From assembly GCA_019638595.1 (NCBI GenBank), contig JAHBTJ010000021.1:62001-126000 (forward strand): DNA of 64,000 nt, read 5' to 3'. Source of the DNA: Chitinophagaceae bacterium (GTDB lineage: Bacteria > Bacteroidota > Bacteroidia > Chitinophagales > Chitinophagaceae). Each line of letters starts with the position of its first letter. Position 1 is the first letter of the stretch. Below, piece by piece: positions 44,744 to 53,031 of the stretch. The position numbers were made by a program, and so were the translations under genes. The notes under the pieces are model-generated. The model was not told where the DNA came from. It saw only the letters and a program-made list of their open reading frames with translations, and searched no databases.

Positions 44744-46255
44744 TCAATAATCAGGATTTTGAATTAAAACGCCCGACGATGCATCTATAACTCCCTGGGG
44801 TAACGGATAATATTTATGTTTGGTTATATAGCCCAGTGGCCCAAGCACAGATTCAGCCAGCCCCCAGCGTACCAGGTCAAAAAACCTTTCGCCTTCCATA
44901 GCAAACTCAACACGCCGTTCATGCTGTATTGCGGTGCGCATTGCGTCCTGCGTTGAAGCAGTTACTGGCGGCAGATACGCATCATTGCCTCCCGCACTTT
45001 TTCTGGCCCTTTCCCTAATGGCATCTACCCATTTTTTAGCAGTGACTAAATCTCCTGTTTCGTTGGCAGCTTCTGCAGCCATTAGCAATACATCAGCATA
45101 TCTTAAAATCCTGTGATTTACCCAACCGCCGGATTGATCTCCTGAACTTGCCCGAATAGCAGGATTTGTATAAATTTTTTTATTCCAGTATGGTTGAGGA
45201 AAAGAGTTTGGATCATATGCTGGTAAAACTTTTCCGTATATACCATCGCTCTGCCCGCTGAAAAGTATAGTGGCAGCCCTCCTGGGATCATTGGCTTCAT
45301 ACGCTGCAGTCGCCAGTTTTGCGGACGGAGTATTCCATCCCCACCCCAAATTCCAATCGTCAGAACCTCTTGTACCCTGAGATCCGGCATAATTCCACAA
45401 AGCATTATTATCGTCACTTGCTCCGGTATATTTAGCCTGTATTTCAAATATTGATTCATCACACAATTCTCCATTTTCACTGAATATATCAAAATAGTCT
45501 GAATGCAGATTGTATTTCCCGGAAGCTATAACATCATTGCACAGAGAAAGCGCCTGGCTCCATTGTTTTCTATACAAATACGTTTTTGCATGTAGCGTCA
45601 TTGCTGCGTATTTGGTTAATCTTCCCGGGTAAGTTGCACCCCAGTCCTCCGGTAATTTTTGCTCTGCCTCTGTTAAATCAGCATCTATTAAGGCATAAAT
45701 ATCATCCACAGACGATTTGGGAACATTTGCATCGTCAGTTGTGTAGGTTCTAAAATCAATCTTCGGTACCTGCCCATATACTCTTACAAGATCAAAATAT
45801 GCATACGCTCTAAAGAATTTTGCTTCCCCTACATTTATGATTTCCCTTTCGGTAGAAGCACCAAGAGAATCTGCAGTTTGTAAGGCTATGTTTACTTTTC
45901 CTAAAAAACCATAGTGGTCAGCCCAATACTGGTCATTAGACCAGTGATTCTTGGTGTATTGAAACTGGTCAAAAATAGCCCCCCAGTCAGATCCATCACC
46001 CGAGCTGCTTCCTTTAATGGCATCATCATCCCTAAAGCTGTGCATAGCCAGCCAGGGAATGGTGTTAAAGCCGGCTGCATTATCACCTCTCAATGCAGAG
46101 TAAAGACCCAGCACCTGGCCATCAATGCCACCACCAGTCAGATCGTCAAGTGTTGCATCCAGGGGTTTCCTGTCAAGGAATTTCTCACACCCTGAGAAGA
46201 CTGTTATAAGCGGAGCCGCTAACAACAATCCGTATATCAGATTTTTTATTTTCAT
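44744..46255 (-). CDS. susD: SusD/RagB-family glycan-binding outer-membrane lipoprotein
   Basis: The start is at ATG 46255 (MKIKNLIYGLLL), giving 503 aa; TTG 46267 is an alternative. Lipoprotein signal APLITVFSGC, then EKFLDRKPLDATLDDL. TPR-like helical parts have AKFFRAYAYFDLVRVYGQVP and KTYLYRKQWSQAL. The C-terminal RagB/SusD part has RILRYADVLLMAAEAANETGD and HERRVEFAMEGERFFDLVRWG. It forms the lid of the SusC transporter and binds the target glycan. It begins 21 bp after susC. Confidence 0.96.
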   Translation of the reverse strand: MKIKNLIYGLLLAAPLITVFSGCEKFLDRKPLDATLDDLTGGGIDGQVLGLYSALRGDNAAGFNTIPWLAMHSFRDDDAIKGSSSGDGSDWGAIFDQFQYTKNHWSNDQYWADHYGFLGKVNIALQTADSLGASTEREIINVGEAKFFRAYAYFDLVRVYGQVPKIDFRTYTTDDANVPKSSVDDIYALIDADLTEAEQKLPEDWGATYPGRLTKYAAMTLHAKTYLYRKQWSQALSLCNDVIASGKYNLHSDYFDIFSENGELCDESIFEIQAKYTGASDDNNALWNYAGSQGTRGSDDWNLGWGWNTPSAKLATAAYEANDPRRAATILFSGQSDGIYGKVLPAYDPNSFPQPYWNKKIYTNPAIRASSGDQSGGWVNHRILRYADVLLMAAEAANETGDLVTAKKWVDAIRERARKSAGGNDAYLPPVTASTQDAMRTAIQHERRVEFAMEGERFFDLVRWGLAESVLGPLGYITKHKYYPLPQGVIDASSGVLIQNPDY

Positions 46256-46276
46256 ATCACTTAACAATTTTAGTTT

Positions 46277-49200
46277 TTAAAATGTTACGTTTAAACCAGC
46301 GGTATACACTGCAGGAATAGGATTATCTCCGTTATCAACTCCGAAAGAGGTAGCAGTTCCTCCAAAGTCAGGTGTATAACCGTAGTTGTTCTTAAATGTT
46401 TTAAGATTTTGAACGCTTACAAAAAGCCGCAGGTTCCGGATCCTGAGTTTTGATAAAGCGTCGGAGCCCAGGTTATACCCCAATTGAAAATTCCTTACTC
46501 TTAAATAACTACCACTCTCAATTCCATAGGTAGACAACCCCTTACTGTTGATATTGTGATTGTTGTTTAATTGAGGAATACTGTTTGAAGTTCCTTCGCC
46601 ATGCCAGCGATCCATTTTCCAAAGCGGGTAATTAAACTGGGCGAACGTTAGTTCCGATGTACCCCAATACCTGTAAATCTGGTTGCCCGACACCCCCTGA
46701 AAATCTATGCCCAGATCAAAATTTTTATACTTGAGGCTAACAGAAAAGCCATAAGTAAACTTAGGTGTCGGGTTACCGATCATGGTTCTGTCTTTTGAAT
46801 CAATGGTATTATTTCCATCAAGGTCTTTAAATTTCAAATCGCCGGGGCCGTAATCACCAAACCCTGTTACTTCAGGAGATTTATCTACTTCATCCTGGTT
46901 CTGGTAAATCCCCTCTACAATGTATCCAAAGAAAAACCCGATTGGTTTACCGATAGCCGTGCGATTAGGGTATTCTTCACTGGCGCCCGTTATCCCATCA
47001 GGGTCATTTGAATACAGGGAAAGCACTTTATTCCTCATGGTAGTAAGATTGGCATTTATACTATAGGAGAAATCTTTGCTAATATTGTCTTTCCAACCTG
47101 CTGTAAACTCAAATCCTTTATTCAGAATGCTTCCTATATTACTCAATTTGGCTTCCGTAGTATTCAGCTTGGGGATATATGCCAATAAATCTTTTGTTGT
47201 TTTGTGATAATAAGCCGCTTCGAAACTTAACCTGTTATTCAAAGTAGCCAACTCCAATCCTATCTCTTTAGCATGCACTGTTTCCCAATGTAAATTCGGA
47301 TCTGGTATATATTGTGCAGAAAACGCCGGGTATGAAGTATTACCAAAAACTGCATTATTTCCGCCAAGCAACAGCGGATAGGACGGATATGGCCTGTCAA
47401 CTCCTGAATTATCAGTAGTATTCTGGTTTCCTAAAACGCCTATTGATCCTTTTATCTTAAGGAAATCAAAGATTTTCTGATCGGCCATAAACCCTTCTCT
47501 TGAAACTTCCCATGCTCCGCCAACAGCCCAAAAGTTTTGCCATCTGTGATTGGCAAAGCCGCTGGAGCCATCCCGCCTGAATGAACCATTCAGGTAATAT
47601 TTACCCTGGAAATTGTATAACGCCCTGAATAAAGCTGATACCGTTGTTCTCTCCCATTGCGTGCCAAGCGCCTTTACGCTTGATTGATCAACAAAACTAT
47701 TGGTAATGTACCACATCCTTTTGTCATCGGGGATGGGGTCGCCGGTTGTACTTTGCGATCCGGTTAAGCCTGTTTCGGCTAAGCTTTGATAGTAAGTGGT
47801 AAATCCGGCAGTAGCGTTAATACTATGATCGCCCAGCGATTTCTTATAGGTCAGAATATAATCCTGCTGCCATTTATTTATTTTGTAGTCGTACAACCTC
47901 AGTTTTGTATACCTGTTACCGGGATCTACAAATACTCCTCTTGAGGGATCATCCGGGTTATATGTGTTAATACTGGGATAATATCTTGTTGAACTTCCAT
48001 TGGTAATATCTCCGTACAGCGTGGTTCTAAAATTCAGGTCTTTTAAAATGCTTACATCAAAATATACATTCCCTACAGTTCTGTATTCAACCTGTGAAAC
48101 CTTGTTATAGCTATTTTCTAATATCAGCAACGGGTTAGTGATTTGTGCAGACTGAAAACCGGGTAGTGTATTATAAACACCATACTGGCTGTTATAAGCA
48201 TCCAGCACAGGCGCAATCCTTCTTGCATCATACAACGGGTTGCTCATATTGGTGTAAGTATAATTAAAATCATAGGGCAGCTTCTGCCTGATACCACTTA
48301 GATTAAAGCCCACCTTCAGGAATTTATTAACCTTCAGTTCATCATTTATACTTAACAAAATTTTGGTCAGCTCTTCGTGCTTTGCAATTCCCTGATCAAG
48401 GTTATAGCCCACATTCATGGCAAATTTGTTCTTTTCACTGGTTGACATCAGGCTTAAATTATTAGCATTGAAATAACCAGTTTGAGAAAGTGCATCAATC
48501 CAATCGGTTTCTCCTGTCCAGTTGGTAAAACTGAATGGCGTACTACCCTGGTTGTTTAGCTGTTCTGCATAGAGTGTTTTAAATTGTTCTGCATTGGTAA
48601 GCTTAATCTTGTCAACCAGTTTCTTTACGCCATACGTAGAAGAAAAATTTACAACTGTTTCGCCGGATTTAGCCTTTTTGGTAGTTATAACAATTGCACC
48701 GGCAGCTCCCCGTACTCCAAAAATTGCTAATGATGAGGGATCTTTTAAAATTTCAATTGACTCAATATCATTTGGATTTAGAAAGTCAATATTATCATTT
48801 AAAATACCATCAACTACATACACAGGTTTAACAGACCCAATACTAATTGTACCTCTGATCCGAATATCCGGCGCTTTACCAGGTATTCCATCATTTACAA
48901 CAGAAACACCTGCCACTTTTCCCTGCAGTGAAGCCACAGGATTGGTGTTTGGTTTATCCGCAATTTCTTTACCGGACACCCTTGCAATAGAGCCCGTCAA
49001 ATCTCTTTTAGTAGCGGTACCATACCCAATTACCACCACTTCACTTAATTGCTGGGTAGCCGAAGGTGTAAGCGTAACGTTAATTTCCGTTTGATTGTTC
49101 ACATGCTCCTCGTATGTTTGAAAACCAACAAAAGAAAATACCAGTGTGCCTTTTTCGGGAGCCGAAATAGAATATTTCCCGTCTGCATCCGTGGTTACAC

Positions 49201-49660
49201 CCTGGTTGGTACCCTTTACCGTAACAGAAACGCCTGCAAGAGGAGCCGCATTTGCATCCATTACGGTACCTTTTACAATAATATCCTGCCGGATATTGTT
49301 TTCGCGAATTACAATAAGGTTATCGCTTAGTATATTGAATAACAGGTCGGTTCTGGAAAGCACATTCTTCAGTACATCGGAAATCCCGGCATCGCGTACA
49401 TCAATCGAAATTTTTTGCCGAAGCTCCTTCAGGTTACTGTTGTATACAAACCGGTAGTAGCCCTGCTCTTCAATAATATTCAAAATCTTTTCGATCGTTA
49501 TCTTATCCAGGTTCAGCGTTATTTTATCCTGTGCTTTTACTTTTGCTGTAACCTGGCAAACATTCAGCAGTAGCAGTAAAACCGTGAGCTTCATAACGGT
49601 AAAAACTTTTATATAAGCAGCCGGTAATTTGCCCCCCACAAGGAGCCAATTATTTTTCAT
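46277..49660 (-). CDS. susC: SusC/RagA-family TonB-dependent transporter with N-terminal STN domain
   Basis: The protein has 1127 aa. The signal region includes VMKLTVLLLLLNVCQVTAK. An STN (secretin/TonB N-terminal) domain follows at about 45-120 (KITLNLDKITIEKILNIIEE), which is the part that talks to FecR anti-sigma factors. Then come a carboxypeptidase-D-like regulatory domain (VKGTVMDANAAPLAGVSVTVK), the TonB box region (LSEVVVIGYGTATKRDLTGSI), a plug domain and a C-terminal beta barrel ending in an aromatic-type strand (AVYTAGLNVTF). It imports the oligosaccharide and senses it. It lies downstream of two FecR genes and upstream of susD. Confidence 0.96.
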   Translation of the reverse strand: MKNNWLLVGGKLPAAYIKVFTVMKLTVLLLLLNVCQVTAKVKAQDKITLNLDKITIEKILNIIEEQGYYRFVYNSNLKELRQKISIDVRDAGISDVLKNVLSRTDLLFNILSDNLIVIRENNIRQDIIVKGTVMDANAAPLAGVSVTVKGTNQGVTTDADGKYSISAPEKGTLVFSFVGFQTYEEHVNNQTEINVTLTPSATQQLSEVVVIGYGTATKRDLTGSIARVSGKEIADKPNTNPVASLQGKVAGVSVVNDGIPGKAPDIRIRGTISIGSVKPVYVVDGILNDNIDFLNPNDIESIEILKDPSSLAIFGVRGAAGAIVITTKKAKSGETVVNFSSTYGVKKLVDKIKLTNAEQFKTLYAEQLNNQGSTPFSFTNWTGETDWIDALSQTGYFNANNLSLMSTSEKNKFAMNVGYNLDQGIAKHEELTKILLSINDELKVNKFLKVGFNLSGIRQKLPYDFNYTYTNMSNPLYDARRIAPVLDAYNSQYGVYNTLPGFQSAQITNPLLILENSYNKVSQVEYRTVGNVYFDVSILKDLNFRTTLYGDITNGSSTRYYPSINTYNPDDPSRGVFVDPGNRYTKLRLYDYKINKWQQDYILTYKKSLGDHSINATAGFTTYYQSLAETGLTGSQSTTGDPIPDDKRMWYITNSFVDQSSVKALGTQWERTTVSALFRALYNFQGKYYLNGSFRRDGSSGFANHRWQNFWAVGGAWEVSREGFMADQKIFDFLKIKGSIGVLGNQNTTDNSGVDRPYPSYPLLLGGNNAVFGNTSYPAFSAQYIPDPNLHWETVHAKEIGLELATLNNRLSFEAAYYHKTTKDLLAYIPKLNTTEAKLSNIGSILNKGFEFTAGWKDNISKDFSYSINANLTTMRNKVLSLYSNDPDGITGASEEYPNRTAIGKPIGFFFGYIVEGIYQNQDEVDKSPEVTGFGDYGPGDLKFKDLDGNNTIDSKDRTMIGNPTPKFTYGFSVSLKYKNFDLGIDFQGVSGNQIYRYWGTSELTFAQFNYPLWKMDRWHGEGTSNSIPQLNNNHNINSKGLSTYGIESGSYLRVRNFQLGYNLGSDALSKLRIRNLRLFVSVQNLKTFKNNYGYTPDFGGTATSFGVDNGDNPIPAVYTAGLNVTF

Positions 49661-49736
49661 ATTTTTATCATTAAGGTTAAAAAAAATAAAACTTGCATCT
49701 TTCGTTTTACCCGTAAGACAAGTTTATTGACCTGTG

Positions 49737-49767
49737 CGGGAAATGTTGGCGCATTTCCCGTTTTTTT
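49737..49767 (+). terminator. Terminator-like hairpin in the fecR-susC gap
   Basis: CGGGAAATG-TTGGCG-CATTTCCCG followed by TTTTTTT on the plus strand. No plus-strand gene precedes it. On the minus strand, in the direction of the genes, it is preceded by the A-run and lacks a T-run, so it may be an RNA structure in the susC leader rather than a terminator. Confidence 0.45.
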
Positions 49768-49816
49768 GCTTTCTTATGATGTGTTGAGTTTATACATATG
49801 TTATTGCTGGTATTGG

Positions 49817-50950
49817 TTATGGAGTAATTGTTATTACATTGTTTTTGTCTATAGCATAGTTGAAATAACTGGCTAATTGAAGCGCCTGCAATATCTGCTC
49901 TATCGTTTCATTCTTAAAGTTGCCGCTGAACATCAATTGCTGCACTTCTTCGTTTTCAAACCAAAAGCGGAAACCATACTTACGCTCCATTTCGTGCGCC
50001 AGGTCTACAAACTTTTTATCCCTGAAAACAAACCTGTTTTCCATCCACGAGGTTTCCATAATCGTTCCGTCTGCAGGCAGCAGGTTAATTTTGGCAACTA
50101 CTACAGGCGACTGCTTTTGCTCTGCATTCACCCGCTTTGTCAGGCTCACGGCATCATTCCTTATCGTCAGCTTTTCCGATGGCTTCATAATGATCTTTTC
50201 TTCCGGACGGTCTTTCATCGTCACTTCTATGGAACCGTGTATCAGGCTGGTTTCCGAATGGGTATCATTTTCGTACGATTTTACATTGAAAGCGGTGCCT
50301 AATACCTTGATATTGATCTTTTGGGTATGAATAATAAAGGGACGCCCGGTATCTTTTGTTACATCAAAATAAGCTTCCCCGTTCAGCGATACCTCACGGA
50401 TGTCCTTGTCGAAGCTCTTATTATATTCAATAGTGCTGCCGGCGTTCAGCCAAACAGTAGATCCATCGGGCAATACAATTTTGGATTGAGAGCCTGTTTT
50501 TGTTGAAATGCTGTTTCTGTCACCATGAACAGCATTTCTTTCAGCAACCGGCAATTCCTGCTTTTTGTCGTTTCCGGCTCCTGCAGCGCGTGTAAAGAAT
50601 AAAAAATAAGATAACAGGCCAAGCATAATTGTTGCCGCTATGCCTGCCAGGGCCCGGTACCGCCAGGCAGCAGGAGCAGCGCTGCCAGGCGAATACATCT
50701 CGTTGCCCTCCTCCTGCACAGGCAACTCAATGCCCGTTTCCCCCAACCTTAACAGGTGCATTTGTAAAGCCTGCCGCGCCTCAAAATCATTTACCGGCTT
50801 TCCAAGCTTCCACAAGTCGGTTATATTTTGTATGGGATAATGTAATTCGGGATGCTCGCGGAGCAGTTGGGTCAATTCATACAGCTCTTCTTCGGTGGCT
50901 TCACCAGAAAGCTTTTTACCTAATATGTGCCAGATTCTGTCTGCTGTCAT
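49817..50950 (-). CDS. FecR-family anti-sigma factor (nearest to susC)
   Basis: The start is at ATG 50950 (MTADRIWHILGKK), giving 377 aa. The cytoplasmic helical N-terminus (LSGEATEEELYELTQLLREHPEL) is followed by a membrane helix near 95-115 (IAATIMLGLLSYFLFF), then the periplasmic FecR domain (SKIVLPDGSTVWLNAGSTIEY, REVSLNGEAYFDV, VLGTAFNVKSY). A C-terminal DUF4974-type STN-binding part has KFVDLAHEMERKYGFRFWF. It should pair with the STN domain of the adjacent SusC. It is the second of two FecR genes and lies after a terminator, so it may be transcribed separately. Confidence 0.94.
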   Translation of the reverse strand: MTADRIWHILGKKLSGEATEEELYELTQLLREHPELHYPIQNITDLWKLGKPVNDFEARQALQMHLLRLGETGIELPVQEEGNEMYSPGSAAPAAWRYRALAGIAATIMLGLLSYFLFFTRAAGAGNDKKQELPVAERNAVHGDRNSISTKTGSQSKIVLPDGSTVWLNAGSTIEYNKSFDKDIREVSLNGEAYFDVTKDTGRPFIIHTQKINIKVLGTAFNVKSYENDTHSETSLIHGSIEVTMKDRPEEKIIMKPSEKLTIRNDAVSLTKRVNAEQKQSPVVVAKINLLPADGTIMETSWMENRFVFRDKKFVDLAHEMERKYGFRFWFENEEVQQLMFSGNFKNETIEQILQALQLASYFNYAIDKNNVITITP

Positions 50951-51050
50951 AAACAAGTTAGTTTAGGTTAGCTGCTTTATATATCTCTAAAACTATACAG
51001 ACAAGCCCCGGATATATTTACCCCCAAGACAAATGGAATATTTTATAAAT

Positions 51051-51078
51051 AAAAAGGGACTCCTGAACCAGGAATCCC
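51051..51078 (-). terminator. Intrinsic terminator between the two fecR genes
   Basis: On the minus strand: GGGATTCCTG-GTT-CAGGAGTCCC (10-bp stem with one mismatch) followed by TTTTTATTT, about 60 bp after the stop of the upstream fecR gene. Confidence 0.75.
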
Positions 51079-51136
51079 CCATTATTTAAAATATGCCGGT
51101 AACCACGCAAAACTACCGCCGTACGAATAGTATTTG

Positions 51137-52171
51137 TTATTCTGTTAACGGTTCAATTAAAAATTCATTTTCTGCTATTGTATTAAGCCGGGTGTGCGTT
51201 AGCCGGCAAACACGCTCCAGCGCCTCCTCTATACCTATTTCACGTCTGAAAGTAATGGCTATTTTCTTCCGTGCCTTCTCCTTGTCGGCAATAGTGATTT
51301 TAGCGTTATATATTCTTTCCAGGTCGGTAACAACGTCTGTTAACATCGCTTCGTCATAAATCAATTCTCCCCACTGCCACGCGGCTATTTTTTCAATCTC
51401 AATGTTTTTTTCCAGTACACTCCGGTCGGCTTTACCGATTTTTACTTCGCGTCCTGCCATCAATTCTGCCATCTGCTTATCCGCCTTGTCTACCGTAACC
51501 AATCCCTGGCTTACCGCGACTATTGTCTCATTTTCATCTTTATACGACTTAAAATTACAGGAGGCCGCCCCTATTGACCGCGCCGTAATTTTCCCGGAAT
51601 GGATAACAAAAGGCTTATCATTAACCTGCTTTATCTTAAAATACGCTTCTCCTTTTAAAAAAACCTCCCGTATATCGCCGGTAAAACGATCCGGGAACTC
51701 CAGGGAGCTGGAAGCATTCAGCCAAACCTGGGTACTATCGGACAAAAGCAGGAATTTATGCTCAGACCGCTGGCTGAATTTTTTAGTGAGCGTGCTCATG
51801 GCTGCATCGCCACCTTCTTGAATGCTGGAAAACCTTTTTATACCGATACCGGCAATAATGGCGAGAATAATAACCCCCGAAAAAATTACAAGCCTTGTAT
51901 ATTTCTTAAGCACCTGCCTGTCAAAGCCCTGCCGGTTATCTACAATATGCAACTGGTCTGCTTCAGTAGAAACAAGCTTTCCCTGCCCGTCTACATATGT
52001 AAAGGAAGGATGATTTTTACGGATGTCTTCATATACCTGGTATACTATTTTCTTTAAAAGCCCGTCGTTGGTCCTGGAATTTCGTACATAGTAAAACAAT
52101 TCTTCCATTTCCTCACGGGAGCAATTATTATTTTCATACTGGCTAAGCAGGTATTGAATCCTATCGTTCAT
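51137..52171 (-). CDS. FecR-family anti-sigma factor (nearest to the sigma gene)
   Basis: The start is at ATG 52171 (MNDRIQYLLSQYENNN), giving 344 aa. It has an N-terminal helical region (SREEMEELFYYVRNS), a membrane helix near 93-110 (LVIFSGVIILAIIAGIGI), and a FecR domain with HKFLLLSDSTQVWLNASSSLE, REVFLKGEAYFKI and RSIGAASCNFKSYKD. The C-terminal part (MLTDVVTDLERIYNAKITIAD) is the DUF4974-like region. It is only distantly similar to the second FecR, so the pair is not a fresh duplication. It starts 57 bp after the sigma gene and is closed by its own terminator. Confidence 0.93.
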   Translation of the reverse strand: MNDRIQYLLSQYENNNCSREEMEELFYYVRNSRTNDGLLKKIVYQVYEDIRKNHPSFTYVDGQGKLVSTEADQLHIVDNRQGFDRQVLKKYTRLVIFSGVIILAIIAGIGIKRFSSIQEGGDAAMSTLTKKFSQRSEHKFLLLSDSTQVWLNASSSLEFPDRFTGDIREVFLKGEAYFKIKQVNDKPFVIHSGKITARSIGAASCNFKSYKDENETIVAVSQGLVTVDKADKQMAELMAGREVKIGKADRSVLEKNIEIEKIAAWQWGELIYDEAMLTDVVTDLERIYNAKITIADKEKARKKIAITFRREIGIEEALERVCRLTHTRLNTIAENEFLIEPLTE

Positions 52172-52228
52172 AAACAAAATATCTTCTTTACTCCCAACAA
52201 AACAAACGATATTCTTTTATCGGAAAGA

Positions 52229-52804
52229 TCATTTAAAGAAGCCCTGTAAATATTTCACAAACCCGGAAAATTTATCCTTCACCAAATGTTTCCCTTCCGC
52301 AGCCCGCCTCCTGAGCCGAAAGCCATGTTTTTCAATTTTCTGCATCAGGTGAGTATAGTGAAACCCGTCTTCATTCCGCAACTGATAGATCCGCTGACGT
52401 TGCGGGGGCAACTGGTCAATCGCTTTTCCAATTAACTGATTGTATTCCTTCAGGTGATCGTATTCCCTGCAGGAGGATGTATATTCTTCGGGTTCAATAT
52501 TATACTGCATATTAACCCACAACGCGTCTCTTAAACGCTTATCAGAAGCGGCTTTTGATAAAAATTCAATAATGTGATTTTCCGTAAGCTTATATAACAA
52601 GCCTTCCGGGTTATTGATCACAGCCACATTATTACGGCGTTGCCATAATTTTAAGAACACATCCTGAACAATATCCTTGGCATACTGGTCAGACTTGGTA
52701 AGCTGCAGGGCTAAAGTATACAACTTATACTCATGGCGTTTAAAGATACTGGCAAAATGCAACTGCAGCTTATGATCGGTACTCTTTGCTGTCATGAACC
52801 GCAT
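52229..52804 (-). CDS. ECF-type sigma factor with divergent region 4
   Basis: The protein has 191 aa; ATG 52795 (MTAKSTDHK) is a possible shorter start. Region 2 is normal: FASIFKRHEYKLYTLALQLTK, KDIVQDVFLKLWQRR and NPEGLLYKLTENHIIEFL. Region 4 keeps IDQLPPQRQRIYQLRNEDGF, but the expected helix-turn-helix (LS..TVKNQ) is replaced by a basic stretch, QKIEKHGFRLRRRAAEGKHL. A frameshift was considered and other frames do not restore the motif. It should start the susC locus together with the FecR proteins. Either the protein recognises an unusual promoter or it is decaying. Confidence 0.85.
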   Translation of the reverse strand: MRFMTAKSTDHKLQLHFASIFKRHEYKLYTLALQLTKSDQYAKDIVQDVFLKLWQRRNNVAVINNPEGLLYKLTENHIIEFLSKAASDKRLRDALWVNMQYNIEPEEYTSSCREYDHLKEYNQLIGKAIDQLPPQRQRIYQLRNEDGFHYTHLMQKIEKHGFRLRRRAAEGKHLVKDKFSGFVKYLQGFFK

Positions 52805-52920
52805 TTTTTATCATTAATCAAATAATTTGATTTTAAAAATACCAAAAAAATACAGTCAAATACAAATTTTTCATCCGGCAGCAATCAAAATGTTTATAAA
52901 AACCCTCTACAGGTTAATAT

Positions 52921-52990
52921 CTCAGCTTTCAGTTATGAGCCATGAGCTATCTGCCGATAGCTATCAGCAGTCAGCTAACAGCTATCGGCT
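52921..52990 (+). repeat. Tag repeat C (AGCTATCAGC type)
   Basis: Words CTCAGCTTTCAG, GAGCCATGAGCTATC, GATAGCTATCAGCAGTCAGC and AACAGCTATCGGC in tandem. The ATCTCAAATC tail of copies A and B is missing. It lies between the WcaJ-type gene stop and the sigma gene start. Confidence 0.65.
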
Positions 52991-53031
52991 ATATAAACTA
53001 CAAACTATAAATCAGCTATTTTTTCCAACCT

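Noticed and set aside
52229-52400. Possible frameshift destroying region 4 of the sigma factor
   Set aside because: Both other frames were read; neither gives a normal helix-turn-helix and both soon meet stops, while the given frame continues in register to a plausible C-terminus.
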